Made by a program: the position numbers and the translations under genes
Notes under the pieces: model-generated
The model's database searches: none
Told to the model about the DNA's origin: nothing
Seen by the model: the letters and a program-made list of their open reading frames with translations, nothing else
Origin: Paramecium sonneborni
Taxonomy: Eukaryota > Ciliophora > Oligohymenophorea > Peniculida > Parameciidae
Assembly (NCBI GenBank): GCA_905182985.1
Contig: CAJJDN010000051.1
Span: 486,634 to 550,633, forward strand
DNA length: 64,000 nucleotides
Direction of reading: 5' to 3'
Shown: piece after piece, positions 14,326 through 26,806 of the stretch
How the letters are laid out: each line of letters starts with the position of its first letter
Position numbering within the stretch: the stretch's first letter is position 1

Positions 14326-14799
14326 TTAAGTTAGATAAATTAATTATAATAAATACTTTAATCGAATCAAATTAAATCCAATCAAAAAGATTTTTTAACA
14401 ATGATTAACATACCTTAAATAAATTAGAAAATTAAAAATTTTCTGTTTACATATTTCAATATGATCAAGACGATTTTTATGTAAAACACTAAAATCATTG
14501 TAAAATGCTCATTATTAATTCTTTAATAAACTTTTAATATAAATGAATTGGTAAACAACTTTTATTTTATTAAGTTCATAAGTCTTATATTAAGTTAAGT
14601 TATGAAATTCAAAAATAAGATTTATTATTAAATACTACAAAAATAGTTCTTCATTAAACTTTTCGAAAATTCTATTTCATTTTAAATATAATATAATTAA
14701 CAAACCAATTTATAATTAAATATTTAGTTCATTATGCACTATAAATTAATTAATTAATTAAATCTAAGATTTTAAGGATAATTAAATATTATAAAAAAA
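14326..14799. other. convergent intergenic DNA
   Basis: AT-rich sequence between the stop codons of the coiled-coil gene and the transporter gene. It contains a TAAT tandem run near 14745-14760. I see no gene. Confidence 0.5.
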
Positions 14800-15797
14800 T
14801 CATTTAGAATTTTAATCCTAAACGCTTTTCTTCTCCAAAATTCTTTTACAGATTGAACTTGCAATTAAAATAGATCCACAAACACTTAAAACTGATATTT
14901 GAGCACCTCTTAATATATCAAATAAATATGCATATATTAATTGTGTTTAACCTAACATAGCCATTTCAGTTAAATTTCCTTTCATATATGCTCTATTCAT
15001 TAATAACTATTATAAATATGAAACTATTCCAATTAAACATAATTTCATCAACTCAACCATATTTGGAACTTTCCAAATCAATTTTGGATTCAAGGTAGCC
15101 AAAAAAGAAGAAAAAATTATTGAAGTTACACTAAAATATTAAGGAATCACTAATTAATTAACCTTAAATTATTATTGATAATAATTACACAATGTGTTAA
15201 ATTTTTTATTAATACTTAGACTAGACAAAAGAAAAAGGTAGATATCAACAAAATTACGCATCCTATTAATTAAGTTTCATTTTCTTCGATTGATTCTTAT
15301 TCACCAATCAATTTTTTTAAGAATGGGGGTTTAACTAATAGAAAAATACCAATAAAGCAAATTAAAAAATGTAATAGTAACTTCCATGAAAATTTTTCTG
15401 TTTTCAATATTAATATCGCAAAAATTGTTGTCCAAATAGATGTAGTTTACATTAATACTTAAGCCTCAGAAATATTCACATAAATTAATCCTGCATAAAA
15501 CAAGAATGTTGCCAAACACCCTAAGAGACTTCTAAGTAATAATTTCTTGTAGATTTCACCATTAAACCCATATAAATTTATTTTTTGTTATTAAGTAGCT
15601 AATTTTCCAATAACGCACATAATTAGCCCTCTTCCAAATACTATTTAATTAGCATTCATTCCTATTGTTTTACCTAATAACGAATTTATAGAACTAAACA
15701 GTATTCCTGTCATTACATAAAAAACAGGAGCACCTCTACTCCAATTTGATTCAAGATATTTTGTAAAATATTCAATCTATGAAACAATATATTCCAT
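14800..15797 (-). CDS. EamA/DMT-family (SLC35-like) transporter
   Basis: 323 aa with one 26-nt intron (15163-15188, AAG end). About ten hydrophobic segments are spread along the length, in two halves. Features typical of the drug/metabolite transporter superfamily are seen: an early conserved F-G-R-G-L segment, an A-x-x-F-x-Y-A-G-L-x-Y helix, and the loop with S-E-A-Q-V-L followed by T-T-S-I-W in place of the usual A-S-V-L-x-x-T-x-P. The second half ends in L-I-Y-A-Y-L-F-D. Substrate cannot be told; SLC35G-type carriers move nucleotide sugars or other metabolites. Length is in the family's usual range (about 300-350 aa). The short charged C-terminus is cytosolic by prediction. Confidence 0.7.
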
Positions 15798-16434
15798 TTT
15801 TGCTCAATTATCAAATTTGATATTTGAAAATGGATTTATTTAATGATTTAGAAAACATCTAATTTGAGTTTAAAAGCAGATTACTATTAAATACTGATTT
15901 GCTATCATAAACAAAAACATAAAAGAATATATATTAATTTAAATAGATATATATGTTAAAGAAATATAAAATACTTTCATTTTTTAAAATGAATTTTTTT
16001 ATTATCTATTAAATGAACATATTATATCATTTTTTAGATATACAAGTCTTTTGAGGAATCGAAATATAAATTTATTCTTTTTTGTAAAATTAAAAAAAAA
16101 GGATTTAATTAATTAGATAGAAATAATAACAATTATTTTGTCGATAAATTTATCTGTTAATTATTTATAATTTATTCTTTAAAATATGTATAATTTGAAA
16201 GCTAATTTGTTTATTAGTTATAAAAGTTATGATTAGTGAATATTTTTTATGACTAATAAATATCATGAGATGAATAATTTTAAAAAAATATGATATTGTT
16301 AAAATTAGTAGTGTTTGATGAATCAAGAGGTTAATAATTTGATTGTAAAAAAAGGATATTATTTTTAAAAGATTTAAAAAAAGATTAGATAATGATATTC
16401 ACAATTATGATATATATTAAATTAAATAAAATAT
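15798..16434. promoter_or_regulatory. divergent intergenic region
   Basis: 637 bp between two divergent start codons. The sequence is AT-rich with no frame I can support. It presumably carries both promoters. Confidence 0.4.
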
Positions 16435-17114
16435 ATGAGTTCTGAAGAGAGTGATTCAGAATATCAAGAATTTGTTATAAACTTTAATGAATTAGTCTAA
16501 GAAATACAAAAATGTAATGATATTAAATAAGAGTTTAGATTGTACTACAAAATAAAAAGAAAATAGAACAGCTAGATTTTTAAAATAAGCAAAAGCACGA
16601 AGAAGTATAATTTTTGTACAATAAATTATAGAAGCAAATCAAATCACTTTTCGAATGCCAGAATATCCAGATCAAAATGTTTCAGAAATAATCTCTTATA
16701 ATAAAAATTAGGCAGAGAAATTAGTTAAACCTATGAGACATTAAACAAAAAATTTAGAAAATTCTTAAGTAGAACCCTATATTTTTAATGTTCATTTGAT
16801 ACTAAGGTAGATTCAATTTTGATAATTTAGGGATCTCAAATTAAAATAGTAAATACTACGAAATGCATAGAAATAGGTATATTTGAATTTGATTGAATAT
16901 AACAAATAAAAGTCAAAGAAATTAAAACCAAGAAATTGTTGCTTACATATGTAAATAATATATTATACTAAATATTTTTAGTTATTTAGCTGAAAAAATA
17001 TATTAAGATAAAATGAAAGAGGCAGCAAAATGTAAGAAATTCAATGAAGGCCCTAAAATTGTTATTCCATTATTCAAGAATACTGCATAGACTAGAAAGG
17101 GAAGTATGGAATGA
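16435..17114 (+). CDS. small basic helical protein, unknown
   Basis: 199 aa after removing introns 16514-16538 (25 nt), 16807-16830 (24 nt) and 16951-16981 (31 nt). The acidic start (MSSEESDSEYQEF) is followed by a basic Gln/Arg/Lys-rich helical body and a short Cys pair (RNCCLH). No signal peptide, membrane segment or catalytic motif is visible. The exon structure is supported by frame continuity on both sides of each intron. Function not recognised. Confidence 0.6.
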
Positions 17115-17239
17115 TTATAAAAATTTTGGTTTACTTGTCGTATATGTAAAAATTAGTTTATAATTAAATATGTTCTATTTTTGATTGTTAAATTTAAAAT
17201 TTAATTAAGCCATGAAATATTTATGTAAGACATACAAAA

Positions 17240-19018
17240 TCAATATCCTAAATCTAAAGCAATTGCTAATAACATGTCAGTTGCTCTATGAACTTTCTTT
17301 TCATTTACATATATATATTATCTGCTATCAACTTCCCAATCTAATTAACCTACTACCTTTTAAACAGGTTCATCTTTTCCTTTCTTAACATTTTTTTTAT
17401 CATCCTTTTTTTTAACATCTTTTCCTTTTCCTTTACTTTATTCTTTTTTTTAATCAATCAAAGCTTGCTATGCTTTTTTCTCTTCTAATTCTGCCTCTTT
17501 TTCTTTTTGAATCATTTCCATCTTATTTTAAATTAAATCCTATTCATTTTCTAATGGAAACCAATGTTCTGCTGAAGTTTTTGTATCTTCTTTAAATAAT
17601 CGATATTTTTTATTGAATTATTTATTGTATCCTCTTAACCAATCACATGTTATTTTACATACTCCTAAGATTCTTATTTATTATTCAGGAAATTCATCTT
17701 AACCCATAACTGGCTTTTTTTCTCCATCTTCTGCCTAATTTAATTATAAATTTAATTTTTACAATATACATTTTAGGTTCTTCTACTGATACTGTTATTA
17801 AAAAACCTTATTCTACTGCGTCTCTTATTTCAACATCAGGATTATAAAGTTATTCAAAACAATATTCAAAATCAACTCTTCCTAATTCATTCTCTATTGT
17901 TGCTGTTTCATATTATATTTCTTTAGTTTTTAATTCAATTCCAAATAAATTTGTTGAAATTATATATTTACTTTAAAATAATCTACTATTTTATTCCATT
18001 GATGGATATGTATATTTATCTAATAGAATTCCTTCTAAATTTTCTAAAGTTTATATTTTCAATGTAATCTTAAATTACCTTAAATCATTTAAATTTATTT
18101 TAGGTTCATCAATTGGTATTATTACTTAAGGTTATTAAACAATTACTGGATCAGGCTACTTTCCAGGTTTTCCTCCTTTTTTATTTTTATCTGCTAATAA
18201 CTTTTGTTAAAGTTCTAATTCTTCTTATTATTTTCTTAATGCTTCCTATTTTTTAGCTTATTTTTCTTTTTCTGCTTATTCTAATCTGTTTTTAATATCC
18301 AAAAAACTTTATTCATCAAAATTTCTTAAATTTAATAGATTATCAACAATATAAATAAAGTATTAAGGCATTAATACTAATGGATTACCATACAAAGAAA
18401 GCATTTTTAAATTTGACATTTTTTTACAAGCCTCTACTGAATATTCTAAATCACAAAGTTAATTATGAGCTAAATCTAATCCTATTAATTAAGGCAAGAA
18501 TTTAGATATAGATTATATTGCATCATCATTTAATAAACAATATCCTAAACCTAAATACTAAAGATTATGTTTTAATAAATTCAAAGTTATTATTGGATTA
18601 TTAAATAGATGTAATTCAACCAACTATTAAGGAAGATGTTAAACAATTTCAATTTTATTATGATTCAATCTTAATAATTACAAATTCTTGAATTATAATA
18701 ATTGATTATCCATAAGTGTTATATCTTCAGAATCAAACACAATATTTGTATATGTTTCAATCATATATTCTTTATTGCAAATAAAATCAGCAAATCCATT
18801 TTCTGATATGTTTTTGTAAATCTTTTCATTATCTGGAGACCTAAATTTTGATCTATAAATTACCATTATGTAACTTAATCTAAATTAATATTCATTTCAT
18901 CTTCTGTCAATTCATATAATTTAAATTATTTCAATGGTTTTTTTTCTAAAAGAATTTCCATTTTCATATCTTCTCTTACTTTTCTCCAAAATACATTAGA
19001 AAATTGATATTTTTGCAT
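17240..19018 (-). CDS. leucine-rich-repeat protein, LRRC43-like
   Basis: 575 aa with introns at 18841-18863 (23 nt) and 17735-17762 (28 nt). Residues about 90-260 hold at least five leucine-rich repeats (for example LQLLRLNHNKIEIV, LVELHLFNNPI, LKMLSLYGNPLVL) closed by a cap-like L-R-N-F-D-E segment. A Lys/Gln-rich coiled coil follows, then a mixed alpha/beta region. Near the C-terminus there is a long Lys/Glu tract (KKKDDKKN). The pattern of repeats, including L-Q-Y-L-G-L-G-Y, recalls LRRC43, an axoneme-associated LRR protein; that assignment is inference from memory. The gene is the first of a run of minus-strand genes encoding LRR and coiled-coil proteins. Confidence 0.65.
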
Positions 19019-19082
19019 AATGATTCTTAACAATTATTAATATTTATATATAATTATATATATTTATTTAAGATAGTATTAT

Positions 19083-20955
19083 TCATTATTATTTACGTAA
19101 TGATGACTGTCTATTTGATGAACGAATATATGCTTAATATATATTTTTAGATGCTTATTCTTATGGTCCAATTGTTTAACCACTATATGCAGTTTCCAAA
19201 TTTTCATATTTTCTTAATAATTCTTAAATTGAATTTTCTTTTTGTTAAATTATATTTTTTGCATCTTTGTTTTCCTAATCAAGAATTCTTATTTAAGTAT
19301 TAAAGGCTGCTTTCAAATTTTCAATTTAATAATGATGCGACTATTCTAATTTTATCCTTAGATCTTCTCTCTCTTTCAACTTATCTCTTTCTTACAATAC
19401 CAATCTTGTTTTTAATTATTCATTCTCATCAATTAAAACTTTAAATTCTCTTTCTGGAATTTATTTAATTTGAGAATCAGTTAATTCTTTTTATTTTCTC
19501 AATTCTTATTATAAAATATCAACTTTATTTTCAAGACTTCGAATTTTATCTTTCAATATGAATTCAGTTTATTACCATTTAACTTTCCATTCTTCTTATT
19601 CAAATGAAGCTATCTTTTCTAATTCTTTTATTTATTCATTTAAAGTTTAATTTTACTATCTTAAATGTTATAAATCTTCTTCCAATGCTTATTTTATTAA
19701 TATAAATTATTGAATCTAAGTTTCTACTTCCTTATTCTTAACATTTTCTTACTCTTAACAGAGTTATAATTCATTTTCTAATTTAACTACTTATTATCTA
19801 TAAACACTTTCAACTTCAATTTATGATTATTTTGTTTATATTAATTCTGATTCTATCTATTACATATCCTTTAACTTTAATTATTCAAATTAAGTTTATC
19901 TCGATTTCAAAATCTCATTATCTTTCTTTAATAATTCAAACTATCTCTCATAATTATCTCTTAATTATTACCTTTCTGAAATTAAATCTTATATTTCTTT
20001 TGATTAAGCTTCATTCTTTTTTTAGTATGTTGAGATTTCTTTTTCTAAAGTAGTCATACTTTATTCATAATTTTTACTTAAAGATTATAAATTAAACTTT
20101 TATTCATCTAATAATTATTATTATAACTATGCTAATTGATCTCTATGTATTATTTCTTATTTCTAATATTTAGATTTTTATGTATCAAATTAAATATTTA
20201 ATTCATTTAATTAATTCTCATAAGAACCTTTCAACTTCATATTTTAAGAAAGCAAAGTTTCAATTTCATTATTTTTTATTTCTAATAATCCTCTTAATTT
20301 ATCTATTTCTGATTCAACAACTGAAATTTGACTCTAATGAGTTTTTCTTAGATTATCCAAATTTTAAGAATGGAATGTTTCTATCTTAAATCTCATTTAT
20401 TCAAGCTCTCTATTATATAATCTAAATAAAATCATACTTTTATCTTTCCAACTCAATTTAATTTATCTTATGTCTTAAATTATCATTCTCATTCAAAAGT
20501 CTTTATGATTCATTTTCATGTTCTAATCTCATTCTCTATAATTTACTCAATAAATCATCAATCTCTAAATCCTTATCTTATAAAGTCTCTCTAACTAATT
20601 ATTTATCATTCAATCTTTTTTCATATTCAAATTGATCTACCTTGTCCAATAACCTTTAAACTTCCTTTGATAATTATTATAATTCTAATTCATAATTGTT
20701 TCTCATCTACATTGTTGATGATAGTTATTATTCATATTTCTACTTCCATAATTCAGCTTCACTTCTCTTCTATATCATTTATTTTGTCATCTTCTCTAAT
20801 TCTACATGTAAATCGTTATTCAATTGTGTGTCAGCTTTCCCAGTATGTGTTAGAACATTACTAAATCTAACATCCATTCTCTATAGTTAACCTTCAAGCT
20901 CTCGAATTCTTTATCTATAAGGTTCAATCTCATCAAACTGTTTATAACCACTCAT
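19083..20955 (-). CDS. long coiled-coil protein, centrosome/cilium type
   Basis: 614 aa with one 28-nt intron (20410-20437). Nearly the entire chain after residue 10 is a continuous heptad-like coiled coil rich in Gln, Glu, Leu and Lys, with few Gly or Pro. The N-terminus (MSGYKQFDEIEPYRQRIREL) starts directly with the coil, and the C-terminus ends in a short Ser/Arg-rich tail. About a quarter of the Gln codons are TAA/TAG. There is no motor or catalytic domain. Such proteins usually scaffold basal bodies, centrosomes or ciliary structures; the exact family is not recognisable by eye. Confidence 0.65.
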
Positions 20956-22128
20956 GTCGGTTAAATATTAATATTAATAATAAAAACATATATTTATTAA
21001 ATTATATCAAAAAAACAATAACACTAAAATTTAATATAAAATGAAGTTTTATTTTGATACTCCTCCTCAAAAAAATAAATATTTTTAGTTAAAATAAGAT
21101 CCTAAATAAAAAATCCATTAACATTTACATAAAATAATTTGTTACTTAAACAAAATAGAAAACCTCCAAAATTTTAACAAATCTATGTGTCAAATTATAT
21201 AATAGAATAGTTTAGTCTTTTTATTCAGCTAATGTTTGATAAAACTCATAAAATATTCTATTTTGGAATTTTCTAATACTGAAATTTTAAATAATATATT
21301 CTAATTTAACTCTTTATCTTTAATTAAAAAGCTAAAATTAAAATTTATGTTGCTTTGTCTAAGAAGGCTGAGTTTATAGGCTTTTATAACGATAATTTTC
21401 TTCTATTCATTACGAACATTGTTTTTTTTATTAAAAAAATAATTTTGGGTAACTATTTGATATTTCAATTTTAATTAAATTTTTGTATTTCTAATTCGAT
21501 TTTCATTATTTAAAATTATAAACAATAAATAGTTTAATAAAAAAAGATATTATAAATTTATACTTAAAGATTTTTTAAAAAATTTATTTGATTTTAAATA
21601 TTAATTAAAAGAAATTCTCTCCCTTTTAAGTGTTATTTAGTATAATAAAATTAAGAAGTCTTTGACATCAAAACTGTAGTAAAATTTAATTATTTTTATT
21701 AATTAATATTAATTTATTATTAAGGTATGAAACAGAAACTAAATAGGTTTAGAATTAATATGATATAAGATTTGCTTATTTTATTTGTAAATGTGTTCCA
21801 TTTAGATTCTTTTTCTAATTGAGATAATGAAATGGAACTATAAATTTTGGTAACAAGTATTTTTAAAAATCTTTGATTGTATTCAGAATAATGAATAAGT
21901 CATATATAACACTTGGTTATTCAGTTTTAGGATGAGGTTTCATAGAGGTTAAGTTAGTTAATGAATCAGATGAAGTTACTTTAAAACTTTAATGTGACTA
22001 AGATTAAGATTGATTTATGTTTGCTATTTATTTATTGGTTTTTGTAATGGTTATGTAAATCTTGAAAGTAACATTAAATCTTTATGTTGAGAAAAAGGAA
22101 AACAAGAAAATAAAAATTATTATAATAA
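20956..22128. other. long intergenic region, no supported gene
   Basis: The largest gene-free stretch (1.17 kb) between divergent genes. A plus-strand frame from 21041 to about 21463 is open for roughly 140 codons, but its composition looks random and an open run of that length is not rare when only TGA stops. A second stretch at 21890-22080 reads like coding sequence but is interrupted by in-frame TGA codons. Neither is supported as a gene. Confidence 0.4.
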
Positions 22129-23160
22129 ATGGACAAGCAGTCTCGTTTAAATTAAGAACAGATTCTGAGATGCATCAGAAATCATCGAGATTTAAATGAA
22201 ATCTTGACAAAATAAAAAGATCATAGTTCATAAGAATTATTTGATGACATCGATAAAGCAACCCTGAACTAATCTAATGAAAGTAAGCAAAGTTAAGAAA
22301 GCAAATCAAATAGCGATAAAATAGATAGGGCCATATAAATGTTTACAGGTAAAGCCAATAAACATGAAATAACACTAGAACCTAAAGTGATATTGTATGC
22401 AAAACAAGATAATTTTTCATAAGACCAGATGATGGAATAAATTTCTGAAGTTTTTAAGAATAAGTCCTTTGACTAAAAAGTGGGTTCAAATCTTTCAACC
22501 GAAATATCAAATGAACCTGGTTTTTAATTGGGATCATCTTGTTAATCATTGTTAACAAGTGGTTCTGAAACTGAAAGAAGAAAGAGAAAAACAATTTCAG
22601 AAGAAGAAGCACACTATTTTTTAGTAAGAATAGATTAAGTAATGAATTAATCGGATGAAAGAACCACAATAATGATAAAAAATATCCCTAATAAATATAC
22701 AGTGCAAATGCTTTAAGATTTAATTGATCATAGACATAGCAATTATTATGACTTTTTATATCTTCCAATAGACTTTAAGGTAATTAAATAATGTTATTAT
22801 AAATTAGAATAAGTGTAATATGGGGTATGCATTCATAAATTTTGTACATCCTTTTTACATTATTTAATTTTATAAGGATTTTCATGATAATGGATGGCCT
22901 CATTTTAATAGCGAGAAAGTAAAGTTTTTAAAATATCAAATTTAGATTTGTGAATTGAGATATGCAAGAATATAAGGACGTTAAGCATTAGTATAGCATT
23001 TTCAATTTTCAAGTGTGATGAACCAAAAGGTTAAAATAACTAAAATTATATTAGGACAAGAAACTTAAACCAGTTATAGTGCCATAAAGTGAATTATCAA
23101 GAATTCACCAATTAATTTAAGTAAATCACAAAAATATTTTTTAAGAGATAAAAATAATGA
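22129..23160 (+). CDS. Mei2-like RNA-binding protein
   Basis: 308 aa with introns at 22780-22807 (28 nt), 22919-22945 (27 nt), 23030-23054 (25 nt, GTT start) and 23121-23145 (25 nt, AAG end). The C-terminal half is the RRM_2 domain special to Mei2 proteins: TTIMIKNIPNKYT, then YDFLYLPIDFK, NKCNMGYAFINF and ARIQGRQALVQHFQFSS, all in the expected order. The N-terminal half is acidic and Ser/Gln-rich. Mei2 in fission yeast is the switch protein for meiosis and binds RNA; plant and protist relatives have varied roles. A role in conjugation or meiosis here is inference. The spliced Mei2 signature fixes the splice sites well. Confidence 0.85.
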
Positions 23161-23221
23161 TACAAATGATATCGATTTTTTTTCACATTTTTTTGGTGTT
23201 TTTATATATATAATTAACTAA

Positions 23222-24178
23222 TCAATAATTGTTTGTTGCTTTTCCTGGATTCAAAATATTAAAAGTTTCAATAGATCTAACAGCATTTAATTATTTTGCA
23301 AAATCAGCTAATGTAGGTTTATATTAGCTTCCTCTTAACATTAATACAGATTCTTTTCCACTTCCAACTATGCTTTCAGTCATCTTTCCTTTAGCTTTGA
23401 GTAACTTATTTAACATTGATTTTATTTCCGTTTTCAGTTCATTTGCTGTTTATAAATTTGTATTTTCAATTTCATTCTAAGAATTAGATAAATATTTTAC
23501 TTTTGTAGTTTTTAATTCCTTTGTTAATTATTTCAATTAAATTGCTAAATTTTGTCTTTCTTAAGGAGAAACACTTTCTATTTAAGTACTATATTCTTTT
23601 AAAAAGTCAGTATTGATCTCCATTACATTAGAATTACGACAATTTAATAATTCAGGTTTATTCTATGTTTTTGATCTTTATTTATTTATTTCTCTACTAG
23701 TATTTTAGCTACATGTTCTGCTTTTTACACTTACAATACAACCAAATTGATTATCTCCAACATTTTCTTTATTAGTTTAACATTCAATCCTTTTTCTTAA
23801 TTCCATTACTTTATCTTAGTGTAATTGATTTTTTTGCTGATAAATAGATTCTAACTATTATATTTAATATTTTAGTTCGGTATTTTCATTCTCTAATTTC
23901 ATCATTGCAATAGAGCTCTTCTTCTTTGCTTCTATTAGTTCTCTTGAATACTCTTCTAAAGTACTTTAGATTTCTTTGTATACTTTACACTTAAAATATA
24001 ATTAATGTTATCGAATTACATTGGTTCTTCCTTCTCCTTAATTCCAAGCTTGCATTATTGTATCATTAAACTTCTTCTAATGTTCTTCTCTTTCTTTGAT
24101 CTCTTAAATTTACATATAAAGAAACTAATTTCTTTATTCAAGCATTGCTTTTTCATTTTTCCAATCGTTGAGTGACAT
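23222..24178 (-). CDS. coiled-coil protein, unknown
   Basis: 318 aa in one exon from ATG 24178 to TGA 23222. Residues about 1-130 form a charged coiled coil; a Ser/Thr/Asn-rich linker follows (around residues 140-190), then a second coiled coil, and a more conserved-looking C-terminus with a GSGKES segment, which is too isolated to be a P-loop. No signal or membrane segment. The gene is convergent with the Mei2-like gene, with 61 bp between stop codons. Function not recognised; it fits the surrounding series of cytoskeletal-looking proteins. Confidence 0.6.
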
Positions 24179-24653
24179 AATTTAAAATAATTAACGATAT
24201 AATCACAGTTTCTTAAATTTTAATAACAAAAAATCCCCTCAATTTCCTCAATCATTTCTTTTTCAACAGAATAACCTTAGAGATCATAATTCTATTGAAC
24301 TTTAAGTATTACTGCCTTTTTTCATAGCTTTTCTCTAATATTAAAATTAATTCTTATTTATTTCTTGTTTAAATAAATTCTTAATAAAGAAGTAACATTG
24401 ACTAAAAATTGTTTAGAAATATAATGATTGTTGATAATTTATAATGTTATTTTTATTTAAAACAATAATTATTGAAAAAGAATTATGTAATAAAATAACA
24501 GCAAATCGATTGTTTTAAAATAAAATTTAGTAACAAAGCTAATAAATAAATTTTATGAAATAATGTATCTGAATAAACTTTTAGTATAAAAAAATAAAGT
24601 TAATGGTAGGAATAAGTCTTATACAATGATTATAATAAATTATAAAAAAAATT
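24179..24653. other. tandem intergenic DNA
   Basis: 475 bp between two minus-strand genes. It contains the promoter side of the coiled-coil gene and the 3' side of the next one. I see no gene in it. Confidence 0.4.
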
Positions 24654-26806
24654 TCATTTTTTTATTTTTGGTTTCTATTATGTTTCTAATATCTATTGAG
24701 ATAAACTAGTAATTTAAGATCCTTGAGTTTTAAGAGGTTTATCCAATTGTTAAACATTTGGAGACTTGAAAAATAATGTTTTTAATTTCATTTGGTCAAG
24801 TTCACTTGGATTTTTACCATGATATCTTGTAGTTAAACATTATCTTTGTAAAGGAGAATGAACTCTTTACCTTTGAAGTTTTACAATTTATTATTTTCTA
24901 AAAAATTAATAATATATATTACTATTCTACAACTACATCAGCAAGTTTAGATAACGCTAACTCAATATTTTTGATTTTTTCTGTATATTCACAGCATTTT
25001 TTTAATGTAATAATTTCAATTTGACTACTCATTACCTTAACCTTATTTCCCATTCTTGTCATCATACTATTGATTTATTCTACATTTTATTTTCTAGTTT
25101 CCTTTATGAATGTCATCAAACCTAATTCCAATTAATCAAGTAATGATCTAATTGATGCTTCCTCTTCTTAAATTGGAATATTAAATTGTAATAATAGTCC
25201 ATTTAGTTATTCTTTGTAACTTTCAATTTCTTAAAAAAAACTCTAATTCTATTTTTATGATTATTCAAACTTTTATTTTAATTTCATATAATCTTTCTTC
25301 AAATTTTCATTTTATTACTTCAATTAATCCATTGTTTATCTATTATTAATAGTAGTATTAGTATTTGTTGTTGTCACATTTTATTATTTAATGTCATAAT
25401 TTGTATTAGTATTGTTACGTTATTTTTACCTTAATACATCATGGAATGTGACATATTTACTTGACTTTGGATCATAAAATTATGGTAATTATTTGTTTAA
25501 AGGAGATAGAGACTTTGTGTATTTTTTTTGGGTCATTGTTTAAGGCTATAGGTCTTATTATTTTTCACTTGTCTATTCATCAAATAAATCAATGTCATCA
25601 ATTTATTAATTTCGTTTTTTACAGATTTCTGATTAATTGTATATTTGCTCTGATCTACAATGGCAATTTTCTAAAGATAATTATAAGAAAACTTTACTTT
25701 CAACTACATTTAATACTTTTAATTGCAATCCTTCAAAAACAGGATTTCCAAATAAATTTATTACATTAATTTTAGATTAAGTTTCTAGATAATACACTTC
25801 AGCTATATTTTTTAATTCATTGCATTCTAGATCTACTTCAACAAGTTATGGTAAAGTTTTAAGTTATTCTATGGTTTTAATCTAAAATATCTTTATATAT
25901 TACTTTATTATTCTTTAAGAATAAATGAGTTAGTTGAGTTAGATTACTAAACCAATGAACACTTTATAATAAATTGTTAGACAAATCAATCTGTTTCAAA
26001 TTTTTTAGATGAGAGATATCTAGAAATTCATGCATATTTCATACTTGATAAATTTTATAGTAAATTATTATTAATTTCCAATGTTATTAAGGAAGAAGGT
26101 AACAACCACATTTATTCTATATTATTGAATGATAAATTGAGATGTTAAATTTTAAGTTATTGAATGTAAGTTTATTCACCCTTAAAATTATTGCCTTATA
26201 GATTTATTATTGTCTAAGATTTAATTGATATATTTCATTACATAATTATTCAGATTCAAGGACTAATCAAGCATTTCAAGATTCTTAAAGGAAAGATCAA
26301 TACTCATTAAATGGCACCAAATTTAAAATTTAAATATAATTAAAATACTCAAAGTTTGCAACAAATTATATTTTTAATATATTGGCAAAATCTACTTACT
26401 TTTGATTATACTTTGGCATGACTTATTAATTCATTTATATTAATGTCAAAGACAACTGGACAAAGATTCAAAGACTTTAATACTACATTGAGATGTTGCA
26501 ATTAAGTGTCTACAAATACTTCTTTGTGTAATTTAGTTATGTTCTTAATCATTCTGATAAATAATTACAATAATTTCTTTTTGATTTTGTATAACAAGTA
26601 AATGGACTTGTAATGAGTGTTTTAACTACTTGTAGAGGTTTAAAAATTGCAACAAGTCCATTTATTTCTCTTCTATTGGTTTAAGACCTGATTTTTATAT
26701 ATAGATACCTGCATAGTCTTTCACAAAGTTTCATGTCTCTTATTTATCTATAGATTTCTTCATAATGTAGAGTGACAAATGAGTCTTCTTCAGATACGAT
26801 GTTCAT
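24654..26806 (-). CDS. leucine-rich-repeat plus coiled-coil protein
   Basis: Modelled at 663 aa with seven introns: 26709-26724 (16 nt, unusually short), 26544-26568 (25), 26392-26411 (20), 26214-26241 (28), 26020-26044 (25), 25882-25903 (22) and 24898-24922 (25). The spliced length is a multiple of three. The first half has leucine-rich repeats (IQHLNLSFNNIEQM, LKQIDLSNNLLQ, LVEVDLECNEL) ending in a cap with NLFGNPVF. The second half is an Asn/Gln/Thr-rich linker and a long coiled coil, then a basic tail. The arrangement recalls centriolar or ciliary LRR/coiled-coil proteins such as LRRCC1, which I cannot confirm. The N-terminal exons are the least certain part. The start codon overlaps the stop of the upstream gene. 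Confidence 0.6.

Noticed and set aside
14740..14765. TAAT tandem run as a microsatellite or telomere-like repeat
   Set aside because: Only a few units long and common by chance in such AT-rich DNA; no G-rich telomeric repeat is present.
21041..21463. Plus-strand open frame of about 140 codons
   Set aside because: With TGA as the only stop in AT-rich DNA such open runs arise by chance, and the translated sequence shows no coding character.
23250..23400. GSGKES as a nucleotide-binding P-loop in the coiled-coil gene
   Set aside because: The surrounding strand-loop-helix pattern and other ATPase motifs are missing; it is an isolated match.
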